Below are positions 23,990-32,878 of a stretch of DNA of 41,003 nt, piece by piece. The stretch's first letter is position 1, and each line of letters begins with the position of its first letter. The notes below the pieces were generated by a model. The model saw only the letters and a program-made list of their open reading frames with translations. It was not told the origin of the DNA and searched no databases. The position numbers and the translations under genes were made by a program. Source of the DNA: Nitrospirota bacterium (GTDB lineage: Bacteria; Nitrospirota; Thermodesulfovibrionia; Thermodesulfovibrionales; Magnetobacteriaceae); assembly GCA_015233245.1 (NCBI GenBank), contig JADFYB010000010.1, positions 1-41,003 on the forward strand, read 5' to 3'.

Positions 23990-24019
23990 TTGACAAGCAG
24001 ACTCTTTCGTATATATGCT
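23990..24019 (+). promoter_or_regulatory. Probable promoter of the GT2 gene
   Basis: TTGACA (23990-23995), an 18-bp spacer, TATGCT (24014-24019). The perfect -35 coincides with the TTG that the ORF track uses as start codon, which argues that the true start lies downstream. Confidence 0.5.
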
Positions 24020-24043
24020 ACAATGACAGTTAGGCATAGAAAA

Positions 24044-25018
24044 ATGTTGGAACAAGAGAAAATACATCAAGTTGAATGTCAAATATCTATTGTGGTACCT
24101 ATGTACAACGAATCGCCAAATGTGGCAGTATTCTTTCAGCGGTTAGTCCCAATTCTTGAGTCAACCGGATTAAGTTACGAAATAATTTGTGTTAATGATG
24201 GAAGTGACGACGACACTCTTGTCAGACTTCAGAAGGAGAGACAAAATAACCATGCCATTGCAATTATTGACCTTTCCCGTAATTTTGGTAAAGAACTGGC
24301 TCTTACTGCAGGGCTTAACTTTTCAAGAGGAAATGCAGTTATCCCAATAGACAGTGACCTCCAGGACCCACCGGAGTTAATTATCTCAATGATTGCAAAG
24401 TGGCGTGAAGGCTATGATGTTGTTTATGCCGTCAGAAGTTCACGCTCCGGGGAGTCTTTTATGAAACGCCTTACTGCAAAGATGTTTTATAATACTATTA
24501 ATTACATTACCGATATAGACATCCCAAGAGATACCGGTGATTTCAGGCTTCTTGACAGGCGGGTCGTTGACGTGCTTAACAAAATCCCTGAAAACACCAG
24601 ATTTATGAAAGGACTCTTTGCCTGGGTGGGTTTTAAGCAAACCGGTATATTTTTTGACAGAGATCCGAGGTTTTCCGGTGAAACTAAGTGGAATTACTGG
24701 AAACTTTGGAATTTTGCTATAGATGGCATAACTCTTTTCAGTGCAACACCGCTTAAGGTATGGACGTATGCGGGGTTTTCCATTGCTTTGCTGTCTCTTT
24801 TGTTTGCAGTCTTTGTGATAATAAAAACACTGGTTAAAGGGATAGATGTTCCAGGCTACGCCTCCATAATGGTCACAGTACTGTTTATCGGGGGAATTCA
24901 ACTTCTAAGTGTGGGAATTATGGGTGAGTACATTGGGCGGATTTATACAGAGGCCAAAAGGCGGCCCCTTTACATAGTTAATAAGGTTTACGGTATAAAG
25001 GACGACAGTACAACCTAA
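24044..25018 (+). CDS. Polyprenyl-phosphate glycosyltransferase, GT2 DPM1/GtrB/ArnC-like
   Basis: A ~324-aa membrane GT2 enzyme that transfers a sugar from a nucleotide donor to undecaprenyl phosphate. Visible motifs: SIVVPMYNESPNV, ICVNDGSDD, the metal-binding IDSDLQDPPEL, DTGDFRLLDRRV, and the FSGETKWNYWKL loop. Two transmembrane helices follow (SIALLSLLFAVFVII and ASIMVTVLFIGGIQLLSVGI), as in GtrB and ArnC. I prefer ATG 24044, with AGG nine bases upstream, over the TTG at 23990, because that TTG is part of the promoter; ATG 24023 is also possible. Alone on its strand, divergent from two GT4 genes; the three may modify the same envelope glycan. Confidence 0.9.
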   Translation: MLEQEKIHQVECQISIVVPMYNESPNVAVFFQRLVPILESTGLSYEIICVNDGSDDDTLVRLQKERQNNHAIAIIDLSRNFGKELALTAGLNFSRGNAVIPIDSDLQDPPELIISMIAKWREGYDVVYAVRSSRSGESFMKRLTAKMFYNTINYITDIDIPRDTGDFRLLDRRVVDVLNKIPENTRFMKGLFAWVGFKQTGIFFDRDPRFSGETKWNYWKLWNFAIDGITLFSATPLKVWTYAGFSIALLSLLFAVFVIIKTLVKGIDVPGYASIMVTVLFIGGIQLLSVGIMGEYIGRIYTEAKRRPLYIVNKVYGIKDDSTT

Positions 25019-25088
25019 GTAAAACTCAAGAACTTTTTGCCTTTTCACCAAAGACATGGATGACATAAGACAATTGTACGAATGTGCA

Positions 25089-25118
25089 TTGACATTACCC
25101 TGCATAGACTGTTAGAAT
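25089..25118 (+). promoter_or_regulatory. Promoter of the metallophosphoesterase/transporter/sensor operon
   Basis: TTGACA (25089-25094), an 18-bp spacer, TAGAAT (25113-25118), about 40 bp before the start codon. A 6-bp inverted repeat TGTTAG (25110-25115) / CTAACA (25136-25141) overlaps the -10 and start region and could be an operator. Confidence 0.55.
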
Positions 25119-25156
25119 TACCACTCAATGTTCAACTAACATTAAAGGGAGGATGA

Positions 25157-26275
25157 ATGAAAAAGTCTGTTAGAGTTTTCTTTGTTGTTTTGACTTTGTT
25201 ATTGTCATTTTCCAGTGCGGTTTACAGCGAAGATTGTTCCGGCTTAAAGCAGCCATTTAGTTTTATAGTTTTTGGAGACAGCAGAGCTGACAGGAAAATT
25301 GACGCTGCTGTAAGCCCATCACTTGCGCCATTAGTTGCTACAATTAAAGCCTATATAGATAATCCTCAAAAATATTACAAAAACGGTATTAAACCGTCAT
25401 TTATTATGTTTAACGGAGACCTTGCAGTAAGGGCTAATAAGGAAAACTATGCAACCTGGAAAAAAATAATGCAGCCGCTTTACGATGAAAAATTACCAAT
25501 TGCTATAGCATTGGGTAACCACGAGCTTTACGATTCCACTACCGAAGAGGGATATTTGCAAAAACAGAAGGATTTTTTAGACTTTAACAACGAGGGGCTA
25601 AGCAAGTTCCCAGAGCATGGGAGATGTATCAAGGGGTGGAATAATAATGCCGCATATTCGTTTATGTGGAATAATTCTTTGTTTATCACCATGGATACGT
25701 ATCTGTTTCCCCATGAGCTTAACGAACACAAAAAATACGACTTAAGCGGATGGATGGATAAAGAGCAATTAAATTTTGTCAAACATGAGTTAATTGCAAA
25801 TAATAAAGCAACGTTTACCTTTGTATTTGCACATACACCTATTTTTACTGTATTTAATTCTTATCATCCTCTTACTAAAGGTCAGAAAGCATTTGGTGGA
25901 ACTTACAACGAAAGTCTGCAAAAACTGTGGCAGACTCTCGATAACACAGATGGAGATAAAGCCTATCGCCATATAGATGCCTATTTTTCTGGACACGATC
26001 ATTTTTATGCAAGAAAGCTGATTAATAAACAGATAGACTCAAAGTGGAAAAACAGTATTCTTGAGGTTGTCTGTGGCGGTGCCGGAGCTCCTTTGGCAAA
26101 CTCCGAAGGCTGCCTGACTGACAGCGAAAAATGTATAACTTTCGATACTCCGCCGGAAATCAGCAGCCAGTTTCACTTTGTTGTGGTTAACGTATATGAT
26201 ATGTTTGTAACTCTGCACGTTTTTAACACAGAGGGTGCAGAAATAGATCACTATCTAATCGAAAAAGTTGACTAA
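25157..26275 (+). CDS. Secreted calcineurin-like metallophosphoesterase
   Basis: A 372-aa protein with a Sec signal peptide (VFFVVLTLLLSFSSAVYS, cleavage near 25). The five metallophosphatase motifs follow in order: FGDSRAD, FNGDLAV, LGNHELYD, FAHTP and SGHDHFYAR. These bind a dinuclear metal centre that hydrolyses phosphoesters. Arg replaces His in the first motif (GDSR rather than GDxH), as in many purple-acid-type relatives. It should act in the periplasm. It heads a four-gene run (14-bp gap, then two 4-bp overlaps) with a transporter and a sensor kinase, suggesting release of an anion that is then taken up and sensed. ATG with a GGGAGGA site. Confidence 0.88.
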   Translation: MKKSVRVFFVVLTLLLSFSSAVYSEDCSGLKQPFSFIVFGDSRADRKIDAAVSPSLAPLVATIKAYIDNPQKYYKNGIKPSFIMFNGDLAVRANKENYATWKKIMQPLYDEKLPIAIALGNHELYDSTTEEGYLQKQKDFLDFNNEGLSKFPEHGRCIKGWNNNAAYSFMWNNSLFITMDTYLFPHELNEHKKYDLSGWMDKEQLNFVKHELIANNKATFTFVFAHTPIFTVFNSYHPLTKGQKAFGGTYNESLQKLWQTLDNTDGDKAYRHIDAYFSGHDHFYARKLINKQIDSKWKNSILEVVCGGAGAPLANSEGCLTDSEKCITFDTPPEISSQFHFVVVNVYDMFVTLHVFNTEGAEIDHYLIEKVD

Positions 26276-26289
26276 AGGAGCGTTTAGTA

Positions 26290-28173
26290 TTGGAAGAGCA
26301 CTTAATAAAAACTGACTTGATATGTTCATATCTGCAAGAAGACGACATATTCTCAAAAGCTAAGAATGCAGAACTTGCGCGGCTATTGCCTTACGTTGCG
26401 ATTAAATCTTTTACTACAGGACAGACTATATATACTCAGGGGCAGCGCGCCCAGTTTCTTTATATGGTGATAACCGGAGAGGTAAAGCTATTCTCTGAAA
26501 TTTCCTCTATGACAATTACCTGCAAGGGGAAAATTGGGCTTGAAAGCTGCTCTGAACTTCCTCAATATGTAACATGTGCCACTGTGCTTACCGATGCTGT
26601 TGTTTTAATGATTCCGAGGGACAAAATTGACGCTCTTAAAATATCACGTGAAATTAAAGGCGATTTTATCCTCTCTCTGCTGGAGAATTTTACTGGTAAC
26701 AATGTAGCCTTAGAGAACGAGAAAAACAAAAAAATTGATGTAACAACAGACAAAAAGAAATCTAAGGATAAACACAAGGTGCCGCTTAACAAGGCCATAG
26801 GCTGGATTTGTGTAATTATCTTTTCCCCTTTAGCTCTGTGGCAGAGTTACACACATGGTCTGGATTTAAATGCAATTTTTTTTATAGGAATATTCACCGC
26901 AACCGTACTTATGTGGATTTTTAAGCTGGTTGACGAGTTTGTTCCTGGACTTTTTGCGATATTGGCTTTTTTGTGTATAGGAGTTGCAGACACGGATGTT
27001 GTGCTTTCAGGTTTCATCTCAGATGGATTTTTCCTTGCTATGAGTGTTCTTGGTTTAGGTACTGTTATTGTCATATCCGGGCTAAGTTATCGGGTTATAC
27101 TTATTTTGATATTGAAATTACCTAAAACCCAGTATGTCTTGAACTTAATATTAATTTTCACAGGTATTGTGCTTACTCCGATTATTCCTACCGCTAACGG
27201 CAGAATTGCTCTGCTTAGCCCTTTTCTGAAAGATATTATTGAAACCTGTAAGTTAACTCCCGGGAAAAATGCTGCATCAAAGCTTGCATTTTCAACATTT
27301 TCCGGTACCACGCTGTTGTCAGGGATGTTTATCACCAGCAAGTCAGTTAACTTTGTGGTTTTGGGTATGATGCCAATGCAGGTACAGGAGGAGTTTCAGT
27401 GGTTGTCGTGGCTTGTTGCATCCCTTGTAACAGGTGTTATTGCTCTTGTAATTGTGTATGTAGCTGCAAATTTAGTGTACAGAAATAATGAAGCCATACA
27501 AGTTTCAGCCGACCAAATTCGAGTGCAGCTCAGGCTCCTTGGCCCCCTGTCTTTACAGGAGTGGTCAGCCATAATAGGGGTACTCTTTTTTGTGATCGGG
27601 ATTCTAACGTACTCTCTCCATAAGATACAACCTCCATGGATTGGCTTGTCAATTCTCTATGGGTTATTGCTTTTTGGATGTCTTAAAAAAGATGATTTCA
27701 GAGAGAAAGTTGACTGGCCGTTTTTAATTTACCTTGCCTCGGTTGTCGGCATAATTCAAACTATGAAAAGTGTAGGTCTTGATACTTTGATAGCTAAGCA
27801 TCTTTCGGTGCTGATACCTTATATGCACTACAACTTTGGTATTTTTGTACTGATACTGGCCGGTATTATGTTTATTATGCGTATTGCGATGCCGATTAAT
27901 GCAGCGATTATCCTTGTGGCAGCCGTGTTTATGCCCTTAGCAGATGTTGCCGGACTGAACGCATGGCTTGTAGGATTTATTATTTTAGTTTTAGGTGAAA
28001 TGTGGGTGTTTCCATATCAGTGTTCTTACTACATGCAGTTTCAGGATTTGACTTTAAAAGATAAAATCTATGAGGAGAAATCATTTTTGAGGCTTAATAT
28101 GTTGGTTAATGTAATAAAACTTGTAGCGATTTACGCGGCTGTTCCGTATTGGAAAATGCGGGGGATACTATGA
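26290..28173 (+). CDS. cNMP-binding-like domain fused to a DASS (SLC13-type) anion transporter
   Basis: A 627-aa fusion. Residues ~1-140 are a CAP/cNMP-type beta-roll (FTTGQTIYTQGQRAQFLYMVITGEVKL). Its phosphate-binding cassette is altered: the usual GE-x-x-L...R-x-A is GLESCSELPQYVTCAT here, without the Arg, so binding of cAMP or c-di-GMP is doubtful. After a charged linker (KKKSKDKHK), residues ~165-627 form about eleven transmembrane helices of the divalent anion:Na+ symporter family, with paired hairpin segments including TPIIPTANGRIALLSP and RIAMPINAAIILVAAV. Substrate could be dicarboxylate, sulfate or phosphate. TTG start with GGAG nine bases upstream. Its stop overlaps the next ATG. 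Confidence 0.83.
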   Translation: MEEHLIKTDLICSYLQEDDIFSKAKNAELARLLPYVAIKSFTTGQTIYTQGQRAQFLYMVITGEVKLFSEISSMTITCKGKIGLESCSELPQYVTCATVLTDAVVLMIPRDKIDALKISREIKGDFILSLLENFTGNNVALENEKNKKIDVTTDKKKSKDKHKVPLNKAIGWICVIIFSPLALWQSYTHGLDLNAIFFIGIFTATVLMWIFKLVDEFVPGLFAILAFLCIGVADTDVVLSGFISDGFFLAMSVLGLGTVIVISGLSYRVILILILKLPKTQYVLNLILIFTGIVLTPIIPTANGRIALLSPFLKDIIETCKLTPGKNAASKLAFSTFSGTTLLSGMFITSKSVNFVVLGMMPMQVQEEFQWLSWLVASLVTGVIALVIVYVAANLVYRNNEAIQVSADQIRVQLRLLGPLSLQEWSAIIGVLFFVIGILTYSLHKIQPPWIGLSILYGLLLFGCLKKDDFREKVDWPFLIYLASVVGIIQTMKSVGLDTLIAKHLSVLIPYMHYNFGIFVLILAGIMFIMRIAMPINAAIILVAAVFMPLADVAGLNAWLVGFIILVLGEMWVFPYQCSYYMQFQDLTLKDKIYEEKSFLRLNMLVNVIKLVAIYAAVPYWKMRGIL

Positions 28174-29204
28174 AACGGAAGTATTTTAATCTATTGATTA
28201 TTTGTTTCATTTTTGAAGTTATATTGATGCTGTTGCCGTTTAATCTCAGCAAAAAGCGGGTGCTCATCTTGCACAGTTATGACACAAGCTATGGGTGGGT
28301 AAGGGACGTTAATGTTGGAATTAATCGTGTATTAAAAAACAAAACCCATTATTTTGTCAGATGGCACTATCTTGATACCAAGCGTCATCCATGGCGTGAG
28401 TTTAAAGAAAACGCAGGGAAAGTAGCAAGGAGTATGATTGATAAGTGGCAGCCTGACATCATCATAGCAGTGGACGATGACGCACAGGAGTATGTTGCTA
28501 AATATTATAATAACAATCCAAAGATAGACATTGTATTTTCAGGCGTTAATAATGAACTTAAGGACTATCAATTTGACAAAGCGCACAACGTTACCGGCAT
28601 ACTTGAACGACTGCCTTTAGATGCACTTAATGAGGGGTTACAGGCGTTTTCACATATAGCAGGTAAAACAGGTCTAATAAAGGTGTTTTTTATAGGTGAT
28701 AAATCTGAAACCGTAATGGGAGATGAGAAATGGATAAAACAATACAACTGGAATCCAATTAAACTTGAGGGCACATGTTTAGTCAACACACTGGATGAGT
28801 GGAGGGATGCGGTTGATAATGCCTCTAAAAGCGCGGATTACATACTTGTTTCAAACTACAGAAAGATATTACGTTCTAAGGGCACATCTGAACTTGTACC
28901 GCCTAAAGAACTGATAGATTTTACTATAAAACATTCTAAAGTGCCGGTTATAGGTACAAACGCATTCTTTGGTGATGATGGTGGAATGTTGGCTATAGCC
29001 ACGTCTCCTTTTGAACAGGGTACGGTAGCAGCTAAGATGGCTGTAGATATTCTCGATAATAAAACGCATCCAAAAGATATTCCTATTGCCGTAACCTCAC
29101 AGTTTGTGGTTTCAATGAATGATTCGAGAATTAAAGAATACCACTTTAATTTACCAAAGGTGTATGAGGCAAGCGCAAGAGCAAGCAACCATTTCTATAA
29201 GTGA
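28170..29204 (+). CDS. ABC_sub_bind-family periplasmic binding protein
   Basis: A ~344-aa protein with one N-terminal hydrophobic segment (signal or anchor: LLIICFIFEVILMLLPF) and a two-lobed type-I periplasmic-binding fold: VLILHSYDTSYGWVRD at the start, then DIIIAVDDDAQEYV, IVFSGVNNEL and VPVIGTNAFFGDDGG. It belongs to the family found both as transporter-less binding proteins and as sensor domains of kinases. It is clearly related to the N-terminal half of the kinase encoded next. I prefer ATG 28170, which overlaps the transporter stop, to the TTG at 28149. No ABC permease or ATPase is nearby, so it may serve the sensor or the DASS carrier. Confidence 0.85.
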   Translation: MKRKYFNLLIICFIFEVILMLLPFNLSKKRVLILHSYDTSYGWVRDVNVGINRVLKNKTHYFVRWHYLDTKRHPWREFKENAGKVARSMIDKWQPDIIIAVDDDAQEYVAKYYNNNPKIDIVFSGVNNELKDYQFDKAHNVTGILERLPLDALNEGLQAFSHIAGKTGLIKVFFIGDKSETVMGDEKWIKQYNWNPIKLEGTCLVNTLDEWRDAVDNASKSADYILVSNYRKILRSKGTSELVPPKELIDFTIKHSKVPVIGTNAFFGDDGGMLAIATSPFEQGTVAAKMAVDILDNKTHPKDIPIAVTSQFVVSMNDSRIKEYHFNLPKVYEASARASNHFYK

Positions 29205-31168
29205 AAACGTACGTTATGAAAAAATATAGCACGATAGCGATAATTTTAGTAGTTTGTCTTTTTTTTGTATTGATTCAAGGTAAGACTCATGCCTTTGCTA
29301 AAAGCGTTCAATATGATAAGCATGTGTTGTTGCTAAACTCTTACAACAAAGGCTATCAATGGACTGACAATCAAGTGAGGGGAGTGGAGTCTTTGTTTAA
29401 AGAAAAGGAGGAAATTACCCTTCATATTGAATATATGGATACAAAACGTATTAAAAGTGCTGAGTATTACAAGATATTGAGTGAATTATTCGAACATAAG
29501 TACAAAAAAATACATTTTGAGATTATAATCGTAACCGATGACGATGCTCTTGACTTTGTCAAACAGTACAGAGAGGAGCTTTTTAAAGGAGTGCCATTTG
29601 TTTTTTGCGGCATAAATGATTACACACCAGAAAAAACAGCATGGTATAAGGATTTTACAGGTGTTAATGAAGGATCAGATTATGAAGCCACAGTGGAGGT
29701 CGCTTTAAAGCTAAATCCTCAGTTAAAGCAATTTATCGTTATAAGTGACATGATGACAACAGGCATTTTAGAAAAGAACTCATTCATTAATTCAATCAGT
29801 AAGTATAAAGATAAAATTAATTTTACTTACCTTGATAACTCAACAATGGATGAGGTCAAACAATATGTCAGCAAATTAACAGCTGATACGGCTGTATTTT
29901 ATCTTTCCTTCTTCAAAGACAGAAACGGTGAAGATTTCACGCCATCAATGGCTGTGTCTCAGATAACAAAGGCATCATCAGTGCCTGTGTATGGCGGGGT
30001 TGACTACATGCTGGGGTATGGGATAGTGGGAGGTATGCTTAAAAACAGTTTCTATCAGGGTGAGTCGGCAGGTAAACTGGCTATTAGAATATTAAATGGC
30101 GAAAAAGCAGACAATATACCTGTAATTATGAAAAGTCCCAACACTTTTATGTTTGACTATATTGTGATGCAGAGGTTTGACATAGATATTTCATCTTTGC
30201 CTGCCGGGGCCATAGTTATAAATAAACCAGAGACATTTTACTTCAAATACAAACGTGTGATATGGGGAGTTACGGCGCTAATAACCGTTCTGATTGTTTT
30301 TATCGTTATCCTCCTTGTTAACATCCGGCAGCGAATCATGGCTCAGCATGAATTGTTAAAATACCAGAATCATTTGGAAGAGCTCGTAGCTGAGCGCACA
30401 AGCGAGTTAAAGAAAGCTACGCAGCAGTTGGCGGAGTCTGAGAAAATGGCAGCTCTTGGTGGATTGGTAGCCGGTGTTGCCCACGAAATCAATACTCCGA
30501 TAGGTATTGCTGTTACCGCTGCCTCACATCTGCAGGATGTGACAAGCAAACTCTCAGTTGCGATAAGTAATAAGACAGCAAAAAAGGATGAGCTTTTTAA
30601 CTATTTTACACATGCCACAAAATCCAGCGAGCTTATTTTGGCTAACCTTGAGCGAACCAGCGAACTCGTTAAGAGTTTCAAATTAGTCTCAGCCGATCAA
30701 ACATCTCATGAGAAGCGTATATTTAACATCAAAGATTATATCGAAAAGGTTATAACAAGCCTGAGTCCTAAATTAAAACACACCTCTATCGAAATTAAAC
30801 TTGATTGTCCCCCCAATATAGAGATAAACAGTTACCCAGGAGAATTGGCACAAATAATCACAAATTTTATAATGAACTCCCTGATGCACGCTTATAACGA
30901 AACTGACAAAGGGGTCATAACTATAGGAATATCAAAAACTGATGACTCTTTTACGTTAAAATATATTGATGACGGAAAGGGAATCCCAGAGGAGAATCTA
31001 AGCAAGATATTTAATCCATTTTTTACTACAAACAGGGCAGGGGGAGGCACAGGGCTAGGCTTGCACATACTTTACAACCTGATAACCCAAACCTTTAAAG
31101 GCACAATTCATTGCGAAAGCACTGTGGGCAAGGGAACCACCTTCACTGTGACAATACCTGCAAGTTAA
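29201..31168 (+). CDS. Sensor histidine kinase with ABC_sub_bind-type periplasmic domain
   Basis: A 655-aa kinase. Signal/anchor helix at ~8-26, periplasmic binding domain at ~40-335 (VLLLNSYNKGYQWTD, IIIVTDDDALDFV, FVFCGINDYTPE), transmembrane helix at ~350-372 (VIWGVTALITVLIVFIVILL), a coiled linker, a HisKA-like dimerisation domain with the phospho-acceptor in GVAHEINTPIG (His428), and an HATPase_c domain with the N-box TNFIMNSLMHAYN, DDGKGIPEENL and GGGTGLGLHIL. The His region fits the HEXN kinase subgroup. The GTG start overlaps the stop of the binding-protein gene (GTGA). No response regulator follows; its partner must be elsewhere. Confidence 0.92.
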   Translation: MKTYVMKKYSTIAIILVVCLFFVLIQGKTHAFAKSVQYDKHVLLLNSYNKGYQWTDNQVRGVESLFKEKEEITLHIEYMDTKRIKSAEYYKILSELFEHKYKKIHFEIIIVTDDDALDFVKQYREELFKGVPFVFCGINDYTPEKTAWYKDFTGVNEGSDYEATVEVALKLNPQLKQFIVISDMMTTGILEKNSFINSISKYKDKINFTYLDNSTMDEVKQYVSKLTADTAVFYLSFFKDRNGEDFTPSMAVSQITKASSVPVYGGVDYMLGYGIVGGMLKNSFYQGESAGKLAIRILNGEKADNIPVIMKSPNTFMFDYIVMQRFDIDISSLPAGAIVINKPETFYFKYKRVIWGVTALITVLIVFIVILLVNIRQRIMAQHELLKYQNHLEELVAERTSELKKATQQLAESEKMAALGGLVAGVAHEINTPIGIAVTAASHLQDVTSKLSVAISNKTAKKDELFNYFTHATKSSELILANLERTSELVKSFKLVSADQTSHEKRIFNIKDYIEKVITSLSPKLKHTSIEIKLDCPPNIEINSYPGELAQIITNFIMNSLMHAYNETDKGVITIGISKTDDSFTLKYIDDGKGIPEENLSKIFNPFFTTNRAGGGTGLGLHILYNLITQTFKGTIHCESTVGKGTTFTVTIPAS

Positions 31169-31213
31169 AATGGTTTAGTTTTATTATTTCCTGTTGAAGA
31201 GGCAAATACCAGA

Positions 31214-31771
31214 GTGACAGCATTTTTAGCATCAGTACTTGTAGTGTTAATTGCCGAGATGGGAGACAAGACCCAGCTTCTAGCGATGTGCATGGCGGCA
31301 AGGTACAAGTGGCATACGGTAATGTTGGGGGTATTTGTGGCAACCCTTGCCAATCACCTGTTAGCTGCCCTGGCTGGCACATATGTTACACGGATAGTTC
31401 CAATGGTTTATATAAATGTGACTGCAGCAGTTGCGTTTATTATGTTTGGACTTTGGACTATTAAGGGAGACAACTTGCAGTGTGAGGATAAGAAGTCTGA
31501 GATGAGCCCGTTTTGGACTGTTGCAGTGTCATTTTTTGTGGCCGAGATGGGTGATAAAACACAACTTGCTGCAGTAACTCTTGCCGCAAAGTATAACTCT
31601 ATGATGGCCGTTTGGCTCGGTACTACAGTTGGAATGATGGTAGCCGATGGCTTTGGTATTATTGTTGGGGTGGTGATGGGTAAAAACATTCCAGAAAAAA
31701 TTGTTAAATGGATCGCCGCTCTTATTTTTATACTCTATGGTTTATACAGCCTCTATGTCTTAATACCATAG
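31214..31771 (+). CDS. GDT1/TMEM165 (UPF0016) family cation transporter
   Basis: A 185-aa inner-membrane protein with two copies of the family signature, AEMGDKTQLLAM near the N-terminus and AEMGDKTQLAAV in the second half, each within a three-helix repeat, giving six helices in inverted symmetry. Members export or exchange Mn2+ or Ca2+ (MneA/Mnx-like in bacteria). GTG start; no strong ribosome site. It lies 45 bp after the kinase on the same strand, so read-through is possible. It converges on the two-CW gene. Confidence 0.92.
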   Translation: MTAFLASVLVVLIAEMGDKTQLLAMCMAARYKWHTVMLGVFVATLANHLLAALAGTYVTRIVPMVYINVTAAVAFIMFGLWTIKGDNLQCEDKKSEMSPFWTVAVSFFVAEMGDKTQLAAVTLAAKYNSMMAVWLGTTVGMMVADGFGIIVGVVMGKNIPEKIVKWIAALIFILYGLYSLYVLIP

Positions 31772-31791
31772 AATCATACAATCACTTTAAC

Positions 31792-31821
31792 GTTAGCAAC
31801 CGTTGTGCCGCATTTGCTAAC
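31792..31821. terminator. Possible stem-loop between convergent genes
   Basis: Inverted repeat GTTAGCAA (31792-31799) / TTGCTAAC (31814-31821) with a 14-nt loop, between the GDT1-type gene and the two-CW gene. There is no clear T-run on either strand, so rho-independent termination is uncertain. Confidence 0.3.
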
Positions 31822-32626
31822 TTTGCTTATCGCCTTTTGATTTTACTTTATCTATAAGCGGATCAAAATAGCTGCCAATCTGCTTTCTAAGGGCCTTAAT
31901 CATGGTTTTAGCAACAATTGTTGCCGCTCTGCTTCTGGGATGATCAGCTATGGCGTCAATAATCATTAATTCATCAACAAGGTCCTCTTTACACAGCCTC
32001 TTGCTGCCCTCAAGCATACTAACCGACGGACACAGACTTACCCAGCCTATCAACAAAGAGATAATGATTGACTCTACCTCGTTATCATCTTCAAAGGCCG
32101 TGTGTTTGCTCTTTTCATATATGTGCTTGATAAATCCAGGTTCTTTAAATGTCTTTGCCTTTGTTTCTTTTTTATGCTTCTTAAAATGTTTTACTCCACT
32201 CTGGTACTTTTCCTCCTCTTTGATAACAAGCTGATGGAACTCACATTCTGTGCATCTTCGTATTTTAGCGGCATAAGATTCTTTCTTTTTTCCAATAGAA
32301 GGTAAAATTGCCCAGCACGCCCTGCCTGCATTTATTCCCCCATGAAGTCCGTTGAAAGATGTTGCCGTTGCTACCGGACACAGCCCAAACCTCTCCACAT
32401 GCTTACCGCCAGGTTCTCTCCCGCAATTATGAAATTCCCAGCAATTCAGTTTTTTAATAGTTTTGGGCTTCTCGACGATATTTCGCACCACAATAACTTT
32501 TGGTTTTTCTTTGACTTCTATATTTTCAATTTTTTCTATTGTAATGGCCATATTACTGCCATTTCCGCTACCACCATTGTCTCCGGTTATTACCGGCTCC
32601 CCAAATACCTGCTTATCATCTGACAT
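31817..32626 (-). CDS. Two-CW-domain protein of unknown function
   Basis: A 269-aa cytoplasmic protein. Residues ~58-125 match the two-CW domain: NCWEFHNCGREPGG, then GLCPVAT, NAGRACWAI and the closing RRCTECEFHQLV, with six conserved cysteines and two CW pairs likely to bind metal. The domain often occurs with methyl-accepting chemotaxis receptors and other signalling proteins; its ligand is unknown. The N-terminal 55 residues are low-complexity (GGSGNGS, then acidic/basic), and the C-terminal ~100 residues are helical and unrecognised. Start ATG 32626. It is divergent from the HD-GYP gene, sharing a ~250-bp intergenic region. Confidence 0.75.
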   Translation of the reverse strand: MSDDKQVFGEPVITGDNGGSGNGSNMAITIEKIENIEVKEKPKVIVVRNIVEKPKTIKKLNCWEFHNCGREPGGKHVERFGLCPVATATSFNGLHGGINAGRACWAILPSIGKKKESYAAKIRRCTECEFHQLVIKEEEKYQSGVKHFKKHKKETKAKTFKEPGFIKHIYEKSKHTAFEDDNEVESIIISLLIGWVSLCPSVSMLEGSKRLCKEDLVDELMIIDAIADHPRSRAATIVAKTMIKALRKQIGSYFDPLIDKVKSKGDKQS

Positions 32627-32788
32627 ATCTTAGACCCCCCCGGCTTGTCCGCAGTACCCTCATAGTTTGCGCATACATCACTCTGCCTGTCATACAACTC
32701 TTACAACACACAATACAAACTAACACTTTTAATCTGATGTTGTCAATGATTGTTTCTAAATAATTCTTGTCAGAAGTAACAGTGTTTT

Positions 32789-32830
32789 GTTAACATAAAT
32801 GTAACAAAATGGAAATACCCTGTCTATCAT
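32789..32830 (+). promoter_or_regulatory. Pho-box-like repeats and -10 before the HD-GYP gene
   Basis: GTTAAC (32789-32794) and TGTAAC (32800-32805) are direct repeats with an 11-bp period, followed by a possible -10 TATCAT (32825-32830). The arrangement mirrors the three-repeat site before pstS ~2 kb downstream. Seen in sequence; the PhoB assignment is inferred. Confidence 0.45.
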
Positions 32831-32878
32831 ACAAAGGCTATAGTTTAAGCCTCTACTCACCCTCAAAAGTGGTGTTCT

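Noticed and set aside
23787-23996. 69-aa minus-strand hydrophobic ORF between the divergent glycosyltransferases
   Set aside because: Hydrophobic C-terminal half could be a small membrane protein, but there is no good ribosome site and the DNA is AT-rich intergenic sequence; not supportable.
23647-24033. 128-aa plus-strand ORF
   Set aside because: Overlaps the N-terminal end of a GT4 gene and the GT2 promoter; no recognisable features.
24440-24901. 153-aa minus-strand ORF
   Set aside because: Lies inside the GT2 gene, whose motifs are unmistakable; the antisense frame has no family features.
31143-31689. Minus-strand ORFs over the GDT1-type gene
   Set aside because: The plus-strand protein has both EMGDKTQ signatures; these are shadows.
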